A DNA stretch of 10,272 bases from an uncultured Flavobacteriales bacterium (GCA_937897625.1 CALCNZ010000202.1:1-10272), one strand, 5' to 3'; positions 1 to 7,221 are shown, numbered from the stretch's first letter. Numbers and translations are program-made. The notes: generated by a model from the sequence alone, not told the origin.

Positions 1-51
1 CTCGAACGCATGCAAAGTCTTATTAAATCTGGAAAAATATTAAGAAACTAA
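1..51 (+). CDS. C-terminal end of an upstream gene (possibly 3-hydroxyacyl-CoA dehydrogenase/enoyl-CoA hydratase)
   Basis: Frame 1 is open from the window edge and reads LERMQSLIKSGKILRN followed by TAA at 49-51, four bases before the thiolase start. The other two forward frames close earlier (at 24 and 43). The tight spacing suggests the last gene-end of an operon. In Bacteroidota the gene before this kind of thiolase is commonly a fused enoyl-CoA hydratase/3-hydroxyacyl-CoA dehydrogenase, whose C-terminus often has an LERM-plus-basic/glycine tail like this one. That identity is an inference from 16 residues and gene order only; the reading frame itself is more secure than the name. Confidence 0.45.
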   Translation, partial: LERMQSLIKSGKILRN

Positions 52-55
52 TTCC

Positions 56-1231
56 ATGAACGCATACATAGTTGGAGGTTACAGATCTGCCGTTGGCAAA
101 GCGCAAAAGGGAATGTTCAAGTCCATGCGTGCCGACGAGCTAGCGGCGCAAGTCATTCAGCATCTCATGAAAGACTTTCCGCAAATAGACAAAGATGAAA
201 TTAACGATGTTATTGTTGGAAATGCTACACCCGAGGCAGAGCAGGGATTGAACATTGGGCGAATGATTTCATTAATGGGATTAAATACGGAAAAAGTTCC
301 GGGCATGACGGTGAACAGATATTGTTCAAGCGGTTTGGAAACCATTGCGCTCGCAAGTGCCAAAATACATTCAGGAATGGCCGATTGCATAATCGCAGGA
401 GGTGTGGAAACCATGTCGCCCATTCCATTTGGCGGATGGCGAATTGTTCCTCATCCGAAAGTTGCAAAGTCGCATCCAGATTGGTATTGGGGAATGGGCC
501 TCACGGCAGAAGCCGTTGCGAATGAATATAAAATCTCCCGCGAGATGCAAGACGAATTCGCTTTTCATTCACACCGAAAAGCGCTTGAAGCCATAGCTGC
601 AGGACACTTCGCTTCGGGCATTGCGCCAATTGAAGTTGAGGAGATTTTTCTCGATGAAAAAGAAAAAAGACAGGTTCGAAATACAACGGTTACGGTAGAC
701 GAAGGTCCACGTGCAGGAACAACGATCGAAGCACTTTCAAAATTGAAACCTGTGTTTGCTACAGATGGAACCGTTACTGCAGGAAACGCTTCACAAACTT
801 CTGACGGCGCAGCATTCGTTCTTGTCTGTTCGGAAGACTTCATGAAGAAACACAACCTTACACCTATTGCGCAACTGAAAAGTTATTCCGTTGCAGCGCT
901 CGCTCCGAGAATTATGGGTGTTGGTCCAATCTACGCGATTCCCAAAGCCCTCGAAGCTGCCGGACTGAAGCAAAGCGACATCAGCTTATTCGAGTTGAAT
1001 GAGGCATTCGCTTCACAAAGCGTTGCGGTTATTAATCATTTGGAATTAGAATCTTCACGCACCAACATCAACGGTGGAGCTATCGCACTCGGACATCCAC
1101 TCGGTTGCACAGGTGGAAAGCTTACCGTTCAATTGTTAAACGACTTGAAAAGAAGAAATGAAAAATACGGCGTAGTGACCATGTGCGTAGGAACAGGTCA
1201 AGGCGCTGCTGGAGTATTTGAAAGATTTTAA
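56..1231 (+). CDS. Thiolase (acetyl-CoA C-acyltransferase, beta-oxidation)
   Basis: This is a full-length 391-aa thiolase, which catalyses the CoA-dependent cleavage of 3-ketoacyl-CoA to acetyl-CoA and a shortened acyl-CoA, the last step of beta-oxidation in the cytoplasm. The nucleophilic Cys is C90 in NRYCSSGLE. The NEAF motif is at 315-318, the catalytic His is H347 in GHPLGC, and the second catalytic Cys is C377 in CVGTGQG. Length and motif spacing match degradative thiolases (FadA/FadI type) and biosynthetic acetyl-CoA acetyltransferases alike. The acyl-CoA dehydrogenase 10 bases downstream argues for the degradative role. The ATG at 56 starts the protein directly at the conserved first strand (AYIVGGYRS), so no other start is needed. 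There is no clear Shine-Dalgarno sequence. Chain-length preference cannot be read from the sequence. Confidence 0.95.
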   Translation: MNAYIVGGYRSAVGKAQKGMFKSMRADELAAQVIQHLMKDFPQIDKDEINDVIVGNATPEAEQGLNIGRMISLMGLNTEKVPGMTVNRYCSSGLETIALASAKIHSGMADCIIAGGVETMSPIPFGGWRIVPHPKVAKSHPDWYWGMGLTAEAVANEYKISREMQDEFAFHSHRKALEAIAAGHFASGIAPIEVEEIFLDEKEKRQVRNTTVTVDEGPRAGTTIEALSKLKPVFATDGTVTAGNASQTSDGAAFVLVCSEDFMKKHNLTPIAQLKSYSVAALAPRIMGVGPIYAIPKALEAAGLKQSDISLFELNEAFASQSVAVINHLELESSRTNINGGAIALGHPLGCTGGKLTVQLLNDLKRRNEKYGVVTMCVGTGQGAAGVFERF

Positions 1232-1241
1232 AAAACACATT

Positions 1242-3017
1242 ATGAAACCAATTACAGGAGGAGAATTTTTAATTCGTAAAACAACATCATCTGAAATTTT
1301 CATTCCGGAAGAATGGAACGAAGAACAAATAATGATGAAGCAGATGTGCGACGATTTCGTGAACAATGAAATCACGCCAATTCTCGATAGACTCGACAAC
1401 CAAGAAGAAGGGCTCATGCAGTCTGTTCTTCACAAAGCAGGAGAACTGGGATTACTTGGCCTGTCGGTGCCAGAGGAATTGAATGGCATGGGAATGGACT
1501 TTAAAACAACCATGCTTTGCACGGAAACACTTGGTGCAGGACATTCCTTCTCGGTGGCTTACGGTGCACATACCGGAATTGGAACCTTGCCCACTCTCTA
1601 TTACGGAAATCCAGAACAGAAAAACTCCTTCGTTTCGAAATTGGCCACTGGCGAGTGGTTCGCTTGCTATTGCTTAACCGAACCAAACTCTGGAAGTGAC
1701 GCCAACTCTGGAAAAACCAAGGCAACGTTAACCGAAGACGGAAAACATTATAAAATTTCCGGACAAAAAATGTGGATCACGAATGCCGGATTCGCAGACG
1801 TATTTACTGTGTTTGCCAAAATTGAAGACGATGAGAATCTTACCGCTTTCATTCTTCACAAAGACATGCCAGGCATTTCATTGAATCCTGAAGAAAAGAA
1901 AATGGGAATCAAGGGATCCTCAACACGTCAGGTGTTCTTCAACGATGTATTAGTTCCTATCGAGAACATGCTGAGCGAGCGCCAGAATGGATTCAAAATA
2001 GCCGTTAATATTTTGAATATCGGACGCATTAAATTGGCGGGTGCCGTAATGGGTGGAGCAAAAGCTACGGTTACAGACGCCTTGGAATACGCCATGACTC
2101 GCGAACAATTCGGAAGATCCATTTCGAAGTATGGAGCCATTCGTCACAAGCTTGCAGAGATGGCTATCCGTTGCTACGCAACAGAGTCCGCTGTTTATCG
2201 CGCAACACAAAACATAGACGACGCCATCGTTGGATTAACAGAATCTGGAATGGAAAAAGGAACCGCTGTTCTGAAAGGAATTGCAGCTTTCGCACCCGAG
2301 TGCGCCATTTTAAAAGTATACGGAAGTGAAACCTTAGATTACGTTGTAGACGAAGCGGTTCAAATTTTCGGCGGAATGGGTTACAGCGCAGAATCACGCG
2401 TGGAACGCGCCTACCGCGATTCGCGAATCAATCGAATTTTCGAAGGAACAAATGAAATCAATCGCATGCTTATCGTAGATATGCTTTTGAAAAAAGCAAT
2501 GAAAGGCGAATTGGATTTAATGACTCCTGCCATGAATGTGGCCAATGAACTCATGTCTATCCCCGATTTCGCAGAACCAAGCGAAGACATTTTCGAGCGC
2601 TACTTGGCTTGTGTAGAAAATTTCAAAAAAGCAGTGCTCATGATTGCAGGAAGCGCAGCACAAAAACTCATGATGCAGTTGTCGAAAGAGCAGGAAATAT
2701 TGATGAATGTCGCAGACATGGCCATTTGGACATATGTGGCTGAAAGCACGGTTCTTCGAACACAAAAAAGAGTTCAACTCAAAGGCATTGAAAATTCAGC
2801 CAGTCAAATTGCAATGATGCAAACATTGGTGACCGATCTCGCAGATAACATTAACAAAGCTGGAAAAGATGCCTTAAACGCTTTTGTTGAAGGAGATGAG
2901 CTTCGCATGATGCTTATGGGTTTGCGTAGATTTACGAAGACCGAATCTTTCAATACCAAAGAAGGACGACGCGTTATAGCTGCAGAATTAATTGGGGCAG
3001 GAAAATATTGTTTCTAA
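1242..3017 (+). CDS. Acyl-CoA dehydrogenase, long VLCAD-like form
   Basis: A 591-aa FAD-dependent acyl-CoA dehydrogenase that introduces the trans-2 double bond in the first step of beta-oxidation. Visible marks are the first family signature CLTEPNSGSD (144-153), the FAD/substrate segment around MWITNAGFAD (177-186), the second signature beginning QIFGGMGY (374-381), and the likely catalytic base E401 in RIFEGTNEINR. Residues 1 to about 415 form the normal fold. About 175 further residues, predicted largely helical, make it much longer than the usual 380-aa enzymes and similar in plan to mitochondrial VLCAD/ACAD9. It also has an extra segment around 322-345 in the C-terminal helical part of the catalytic core. 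The ATG at 1242 is preferred: an in-frame TTG at 1218 would overlap the thiolase and add eight unneeded residues. It lies 10 bases after the thiolase stop, so co-transcription is likely. Electron transfer is presumably to ETF, which is not in this window. Confidence 0.94.
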   Translation: MKPITGGEFLIRKTTSSEIFIPEEWNEEQIMMKQMCDDFVNNEITPILDRLDNQEEGLMQSVLHKAGELGLLGLSVPEELNGMGMDFKTTMLCTETLGAGHSFSVAYGAHTGIGTLPTLYYGNPEQKNSFVSKLATGEWFACYCLTEPNSGSDANSGKTKATLTEDGKHYKISGQKMWITNAGFADVFTVFAKIEDDENLTAFILHKDMPGISLNPEEKKMGIKGSSTRQVFFNDVLVPIENMLSERQNGFKIAVNILNIGRIKLAGAVMGGAKATVTDALEYAMTREQFGRSISKYGAIRHKLAEMAIRCYATESAVYRATQNIDDAIVGLTESGMEKGTAVLKGIAAFAPECAILKVYGSETLDYVVDEAVQIFGGMGYSAESRVERAYRDSRINRIFEGTNEINRMLIVDMLLKKAMKGELDLMTPAMNVANELMSIPDFAEPSEDIFERYLACVENFKKAVLMIAGSAAQKLMMQLSKEQEILMNVADMAIWTYVAESTVLRTQKRVQLKGIENSASQIAMMQTLVTDLADNINKAGKDALNAFVEGDELRMMLMGLRRFTKTESFNTKEGRRVIAAELIGAGKYCF

Positions 3018-3027
3018 AGACTAACAA

Positions 3028-3055
3028 AGAAATAGGGAATTAATTCCCTATTTCT
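3028..3055. terminator. Perfect 28-bp palindrome, probable bidirectional terminator between convergent genes
   Basis: The left arm AGAAATAGGGAATT is followed immediately by its exact reverse complement, giving a possible 12-bp stem with a TTAA loop. It begins 10 bases after the acyl-CoA dehydrogenase stop and contains the recQ stop codon (TTA at 3040-3042 on the + strand). Its outer ends are A/T-rich in both directions, but no long T-tract follows on either strand, so it is not a classic strong intrinsic terminator. Its position between two convergent genes and its perfection make a shared terminator the best reading. Confidence 0.6.
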
Positions 3056-5244
3056 GAATGAAACTTAATGCGCATCAAACGCAGAATTTCTTCTTCATAA
3101 TCACCGTCGAAATATTCTTCGGCTTCTACAATGTCGTCTGTTTCAGATTGCATGAAGTACTCCATAATTTCATCTTGCGCATCTTCATCTATTTCATCGT
3201 CTATGAAATACTGAATGTCTAAGCGTGTTCCAGCATGAACAATGGTTTCAATTTCATCTATTAAATCTGAATACGTCTTGCCAATTCCCTTCGCAATATC
3301 AAAAAGAGGAATGCGCTTATCTACGTTTTGAATGATCTTAATCTTGTGACTGCTCTTCGCGTGGGCACTTTTCAAAACGAAATCTTCCGGACGTTCAATG
3401 TCGTTGTCTTCAACATACTTTTTGATAAGTGCTAAAAACGCAGAACCAAACTTCATAGCCTTCCCTTTTCCAACACCACCAATGTGCGAAAGCTCATCAA
3501 CAGTAATCGGATATTGGGTAGCCATTTCTTCCAACGAAGGCTCTGAGAAAATCACATAAGGAGGAAGTCCTTTTTCCTTCGAGACTTTCTGACGCAACTC
3601 TTTCAGCATTAAGAACAAGGTTTCATCGGATGCTCCAGAACCTGTTGCTTTCACTGCGTGAATCAATTCGCCATCGTCATCTGTTTCGCCTATTTCCTCT
3701 TCTTTCACTAAGTCCATTTTGAAAGGAGACTTCAAGAAGTCTAAACCATCAGCTGTAAGTTTCAGCGTTCCGTAAGTTTCAATTTCCTTACGAATAAGAT
3801 TTTTAACGAGAAGCTGTCTCATAATGGCATTCCAATGCTTGTCGGTTTCATCCTTACCCGCTCCAAACAATTTGTGCTTATCGGCCTTATAGGTTGAAAC
3901 CTCTGCATTGTTTATTCCACACAAAACATTTGCAATGAATTTTGCTTTGTGCGTTTCCTTGAATGCCTTTATACATTCTAAAACCAACTTCACATCTTGA
4001 GTAGCATCGAATATTTCTTTCGGCTTGCGAGAGTTATCGTCCATACCTGCACCCTCGCCGGTTACCTCATCCCATTCTTCACCGAAATAATGAAGCAAGT
4101 ATTTTCTACGGCTCATCGCCGTTTCGGCATAGGCCATTACTTCTTGAAGAAGAAGCATACCTATTTCTTGCTCTGCAACAGGTTTTCCATGTAGAAATTT
4201 CTCTAATTTCTCAACGTCTTTCGGAGAGTAAAAAGCCAAGCAATGCCCTTCTCCACCATCTCTTCCCGCTCTTCCGGTCTCTTGGTAGTAGCTCTCTAAA
4301 CTTTTTGGAATATCGTGGTGAATAACAAATCGAACGTCGGGTTTATCGATACCCATTCCGAATGCAATCGTTGCTACAATAACATCTACATCTTGCATAA
4401 GGAATTTATCCTGAACATCGTTCCGCTGATGGCTGTCCATTCCTGCATGATAAGAAAGCGCTTTAATTCCATTGGCCCCGAGAAGCTCCGCAATCTCTTC
4501 TGTTTTTTTTCTTGAAAGGCAGTAGACAATTCCACTCTTTCCTGCATTTCCTTTTATGAATTGAATAATCTGTTTTCCAACATTCACTTTTGGGCGAACC
4601 TCGTAATACAAATTATCACGGTTGAACGAAGATTTGAAAACCTTCGCGTCTACCATCCCAAGATTCTTCTGAATGTCCAATTGCACTTTTGGAGTAGCGG
4701 TGGCTGTTAGCGCCATAACCGGAAGATCGGCGATTTGCTGAATGATTGTTTTAATTCTTCTGTATTCCGGACGAAAGTCGTGCCCCCATTCAGAGATACA
4801 GTGGGCCTCGTCAATGGCTACAAATGAAATTTTGCATGAACGAAGAAATTCAATGTTCTCCTCTTTGGTCAAGGATTCCGGAGCCACATAAAGCAGCTTG
4901 GTCTTGCCGCTAAGCATATCTTTCTTCACTTGTGCAATCTCACTTTTATTTAGCGAGGAGTTAATCACGTGAGCTATGCCTTCTTCATTTGAAAAGCCGC
5001 GCATGGCATCTACTTGATTTTTCATGAGTGCAATAAGCGGCGAAACCACAATAGCAGTTCCTTCAGACATGAGAGCAGGCAACTGGTAGCAAAGTGACTT
5101 TCCACCGCCGGTTGGCATAATCACGAACGTGTCGTTCCCAGCAAGCACATTGTCTATCACATCTTGCTGAAGTCCTTTGAAGTTCGAGAATCCGAAAAAA
5201 TATTTTAAGGCTTCCTTAGGAGCCATATCTGTAGCTGTAATCAT
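3040..5244 (-). CDS. recQ: ATP-dependent DNA helicase RecQ, long Bacteroidota form
   Basis: A 734-aa 3'-to-5' superfamily 2 DNA helicase for recombination and fork repair. Residue numbers are from the ATG at 5244. The Q-motif/zero region is around FKGLQQDVI (22-30), Walker A is MPTGGGKS (43-50), the DEAH box is 145-148, motif III is around TATAT (180-184), and motif VI is QETGRAGRDG (321-330). A winged-helix RQC-like part follows (about 410-515), then an HRDC domain (about 536-612) with its IGGVGKGK loop. A C-terminal extension (about 625-734) combines a helix-turn-helix-like part with a very acidic tail. E. coli RecQ is about 610 aa, so this is the long type. The zinc-site cysteines are absent (SRRKYLLHYFG where CRR is usual, GEGAGMDDN where CxxC is usual). 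The frame stays open to 5556, but that part is antisense to kdsD and unlike RecQ. ATG 5244 or 5226 fits the family N-terminus. Confidence 0.96.
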   Translation of the reverse strand: MITATDMAPKEALKYFFGFSNFKGLQQDVIDNVLAGNDTFVIMPTGGGKSLCYQLPALMSEGTAIVVSPLIALMKNQVDAMRGFSNEEGIAHVINSSLNKSEIAQVKKDMLSGKTKLLYVAPESLTKEENIEFLRSCKISFVAIDEAHCISEWGHDFRPEYRRIKTIIQQIADLPVMALTATATPKVQLDIQKNLGMVDAKVFKSSFNRDNLYYEVRPKVNVGKQIIQFIKGNAGKSGIVYCLSRKKTEEIAELLGANGIKALSYHAGMDSHQRNDVQDKFLMQDVDVIVATIAFGMGIDKPDVRFVIHHDIPKSLESYYQETGRAGRDGGEGHCLAFYSPKDVEKLEKFLHGKPVAEQEIGMLLLQEVMAYAETAMSRRKYLLHYFGEEWDEVTGEGAGMDDNSRKPKEIFDATQDVKLVLECIKAFKETHKAKFIANVLCGINNAEVSTYKADKHKLFGAGKDETDKHWNAIMRQLLVKNLIRKEIETYGTLKLTADGLDFLKSPFKMDLVKEEEIGETDDDGELIHAVKATGSGASDETLFLMLKELRQKVSKEKGLPPYVIFSEPSLEEMATQYPITVDELSHIGGVGKGKAMKFGSAFLALIKKYVEDNDIERPEDFVLKSAHAKSSHKIKIIQNVDKRIPLFDIAKGIGKTYSDLIDEIETIVHAGTRLDIQYFIDDEIDEDAQDEIMEYFMQSETDDIVEAEEYFDGDYEEEILRLMRIKFHSEIGN

Positions 5245-5259
5245 CTTCAATAGTAAGTG

Positions 5260-5281
5260 TACGTTAAGAAACAATAACGTA
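5260..5281. repeat. Short inverted repeat in the recQ leader
   Basis: TACGTTA (5260-5266) and its exact reverse complement TAACGTA (5275-5281) flank an 8-base spacer. The repeat lies between the proposed recQ promoter and the recQ start codon, about 16-37 bases upstream of that start. It could form a small hairpin in the mRNA or be an operator, but 7-bp arms in AT-rich DNA can occur by chance. No function is assigned. Confidence 0.3.
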
Positions 5282-5299
5282 ACGATTAAGTTCGCTAAA

Positions 5300-5331
5300 C
5301 GAATGTAAGCACAAAAGCTCATGCACACCAA
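5300..5331 (-). promoter_or_regulatory. Candidate recQ promoter (Bacteroidota type)
   Basis: On the minus strand, TTG (5331-5329) is followed after 21 bases by TACATTCG (5307-5300). This resembles the Bacteroidota primary-sigma pattern TTG-N17-23-TAnnTTTG with one mismatch (C for T). Transcription would begin roughly at 5293, giving a leader of about 50 bases before the recQ ATG. It overlaps the ATG at 5321 of the longest possible kdsD frame, which argues against that longer start. Read by eye only. Confidence 0.4.
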
Positions 5332-5339
5332 CAAATTCC

Positions 5340-5374
5340 TTGGAAAAAAAAGAGCAAAAAAAACTATAGATTCT
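5340..5374 (+). promoter_or_regulatory. Weak candidate promoter for kdsD-tatC
   Basis: TTG at 5340-5342 and TAGATTCT at 5367-5374 are separated by 24 A-rich bases, slightly longer than the usual Bacteroidota spacing. A second possible -7 box, CATCTTTG, is at 5378-5385, but no well-spaced TTG precedes it. CTTTGCA occurs twice just here (5373-5379 and 5381-5387), and the second copy is part of the perfect 10-bp palindrome CTTTGCAAAG (5381-5390). The A-rich tract 5344-5363 looks like promoter DNA rather than protein-coding sequence. Confidence 0.3.
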
Positions 5375-5389
5375 TTGCATCTTTGCAAA

Positions 5390-6364
5390 GTGAAATTGAC
5401 TTCCCAATCTACAATTTTAGACGCTGCGAAAGACGCTATTCGTATGGAAGCGGATGCGCTTTCAGCACTTGGAATGTCGTTGGAGGGAGCATTTGTTTCA
5501 GTGGTGGCTGCGGTGCTTGAAACCAAGCAGCCGATAATCATTACTGGCATTGGCAAGAGCGGTATTATTGCTCAAAAATGGGTAGCCACCTTCAACAGTA
5601 CGGGCCAACCAGCACAGTTCCTTCATGCCTCGGAAGCCATTCATGGCGATTTGGGCATGGTTCAAAACAACAGCATCGTTTTCTGTCTCTCGAAAAGTGG
5701 CGATTCACCAGAGATTCAGTATTTGGTTTCCTTGCTGAAATCCATGAACGTGACGCTTGTAGGTGTTGGAGCAAACTTGGAAAGTTACTTAGCGAAAGAA
5801 TCGACTCATTTTATTCATACGCCAATGCAAAGTGAGGCTTGTCCGAACAACCTCGCGCCAACCGTAAGTACAACGTTACAATTGGCCGTTGGCGATGCCA
5901 TTGCGGTGGCGCTCATGACAGAAAGAGGATTTAGCAAAGTAGACTTTGCGAAGTTCCATCCCGGAGGAGCGCTAGGTAAAAAACTTTTCACAACCATTGG
6001 CCAAGTTATGCGTACCGACGCTTCACCTCAAGTACCGCCCAATTGTAATTTCAGAGATTTATTGATTGAAATTTCATCAAAGCGTGCAGGTGCAACTGCA
6101 GTTGTTGAAAACAGCAAACTTCTGGGCATAGTAACCGACGGCGATATACGTAGAGCAGTTGAGCGTAATGCAAACTTAGACACCTTGCGTGCATCTGATT
6201 TAATGAACGCATCGGCCAAGAGAATTCAAATTTCCGCATTGGCAGTTGAGGGATTCCAATTGATGGAAACCAATAAGATTAGCCAGCTGCTTGTGCTTGA
6301 CGAGGAGGATAAATACTGCGGCATTATACATTTGCACGATTTATTGAGTGCAGGAATTAACTAA
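5390..6364 (+). CDS. kdsD: D-arabinose-5-phosphate isomerase (KdsD/KpsF/GutQ family)
   Basis: This enzyme interconverts ribulose-5-phosphate and arabinose-5-phosphate, the first committed step to Kdo for lipopolysaccharide. Numbered from GTG 5390 (324 aa), a SIS sugar-isomerase domain occupies about 20-155. It contains GIGKSG with K56, HASEAIHGDLGM, SKSGDS, and EACPNNLAPTVSTT with E149. HPGGALGKK with H190 follows, and these Lys, Glu and His positions align with E. coli KdsD active-site K59, E152 and H193. Two CBS domains (about 203-262 and 270-324) end in IIHLHDLLSAGI as in the family. An upstream in-frame ATG at 5321 would add 23 Lys-rich residues unlike the family and would run through promoter-like A-rich DNA. 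Starting at GTG 5390 gives the family length (E. coli 328 aa), so it is preferred, though not proven. It is followed after 5 bases by tatC and is probably co-transcribed with it. Confidence 0.93.
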   Translation: MKLTSQSTILDAAKDAIRMEADALSALGMSLEGAFVSVVAAVLETKQPIIITGIGKSGIIAQKWVATFNSTGQPAQFLHASEAIHGDLGMVQNNSIVFCLSKSGDSPEIQYLVSLLKSMNVTLVGVGANLESYLAKESTHFIHTPMQSEACPNNLAPTVSTTLQLAVGDAIAVALMTERGFSKVDFAKFHPGGALGKKLFTTIGQVMRTDASPQVPPNCNFRDLLIEISSKRAGATAVVENSKLLGIVTDGDIRRAVERNANLDTLRASDLMNASAKRIQISALAVEGFQLMETNKISQLLVLDEEDKYCGIIHLHDLLSAGIN

Positions 6365-6369
6365 TTAAA

Positions 6370-7164
6370 ATGGCGGAAGAAAAAAACATGAGTTTTTTAG
6401 AGCATTTGGAAGAGCTTAGAAAAAGGTTATTCCGCGCTGTTTTATTCGCTGTTGCCGGGGTTGTAGTTGTTTTTATTTTCGACAACTTCGTTATAGAAAA
6501 TATTATCATGGCTCCTCGAAGAGCCGATTTCCCCACTTACCGTTTTTTCTGTTGGCTAGGCCACACCTTAGGTCTAGAAGATCAGCTCTGCTTTTCAGAT
6601 GCAAACTTCACCTTACAAAGCACAACCATGGGCGGAAATTTCTCTGCTTATATGACCGTTGTTTTAGTTGGAGGAGTAATACTTGCTTTCCCTGCAATTT
6701 TCTATCAAATCTGGGCTTTTGTGAGACCGGGGTTGAAAAAGACAGAACTCAAATCGGTGCGCGGTATTGGCGTTTACGTTTCCCTTTTATTTTTTCTTGG
6801 AGTGCTGTTCGGTTACTACGTCCTCACTCCGCTTTCCATTCAATTTCTCGGAAATTTCGCTTTCGCAGATGTCGAAGTAAATGCCACCGTACTCTCCTAT
6901 CTTAAACTCTGTACTTCATTAATTCTTGGAACTGGTTTGGTATTTCAAATGCCTGTGGTAATTTATTTCCTTGCGAAAATCGGATTGGTGACATCTGCAT
7001 TCCTTAAGAAATACCGAAGACATGCTTTTGTGGTGAACCTTATTGTAAGTGCCATTATTACTCCGCCAGATGTTACAAGCCAGATGCTTGTCTCACTTCC
7101 GCTGCTCTTGTTGTACGAAATAAGCATTCGCGTTGCTCAGCGCGTTGAAAAAAATAAAGTGTAA
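6370..7164 (+). CDS. tatC: Sec-independent protein translocase TatC
   Basis: A 264-aa inner-membrane protein with six predicted membrane segments (about 20-40, 93-117, 133-158, 175-203, 217-231, 236-256). It is the twin-arginine signal receptor of the Tat system, which exports folded proteins. The N-terminal FLEHLEELRKRL carries E15 and R17, matching the signal-peptide-binding residues of E. coli TatC at the same numbers. E126 in RPGLKKTE matches the conserved first cytoplasmic loop, and D234 in TPPDVTSQ matches E. coli D211. The first periplasmic loop is long (about 41-92) with two cysteines (C61, C74), a form I associate with Bacteroidota. No tatA/tatB is in this window, so partners must be elsewhere. 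It starts 5 bases after the kdsD stop; the ATG at 6370 is the natural start, although a second ATG (codon 7) also precedes the conserved motif. No hairpin terminator is visible after it. Confidence 0.97.
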   Translation: MAEEKNMSFLEHLEELRKRLFRAVLFAVAGVVVVFIFDNFVIENIIMAPRRADFPTYRFFCWLGHTLGLEDQLCFSDANFTLQSTTMGGNFSAYMTVVLVGGVILAFPAIFYQIWAFVRPGLKKTELKSVRGIGVYVSLLFFLGVLFGYYVLTPLSIQFLGNFAFADVEVNATVLSYLKLCTSLILGTGLVFQMPVVIYFLAKIGLVTSAFLKKYRRHAFVVNLIVSAIITPPDVTSQMLVSLPLLLLYEISIRVAQRVEKNKV

Positions 7165-7187
7165 ATCCAATTTGCCTTTGATTTTGG

Positions 7188-7221
7188 TTTGTCATCTCAA
7201 ACGAGAATTTCATTATATTCG
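7188..7221 (+). promoter_or_regulatory. Candidate promoter of the T9SS-cargo gene, with a TTTG cluster
   Basis: TTTG (7188-7191) is followed after 22 bases by TATATTCG (7214-7221), close to the Bacteroidota pattern TTTG/TTG-N17-23-TAnnTTTG (one mismatch). Three more TTTG motifs lie just upstream (7171, 7177, 7183). The leader of about 25-30 bases before ATG 7253 is A/T-rich with no Shine-Dalgarno sequence, typical for the phylum, and contains the short palindrome AAGTTAACTT (7231-7240). Confidence 0.5.

Noticed and set aside
1218..1241. TTG start giving eight extra residues on the acyl-CoA dehydrogenase
   Set aside because: It overlaps the end of the thiolase; ATG 1242 is a normal start 10 bases after the thiolase stop and gives the expected N-terminus.
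3997..4515. Small plus-strand frames opposite recQ
   Set aside because: They lie wholly antisense to conserved helicase motifs and show no recognisable protein features.
5245..5556. N-terminal 104-residue extension of RecQ in the open minus-strand frame
   Set aside because: It is antisense to kdsD and to the shared promoter region, shows no RecQ similarity, and the family N-terminus begins at about 5244.
6552..6905. 117-residue open frame inside tatC
   Set aside because: It is a frame-shifted shadow of a clear tatC sequence, with no family resemblance, no own promoter or leader, and an odd composition.
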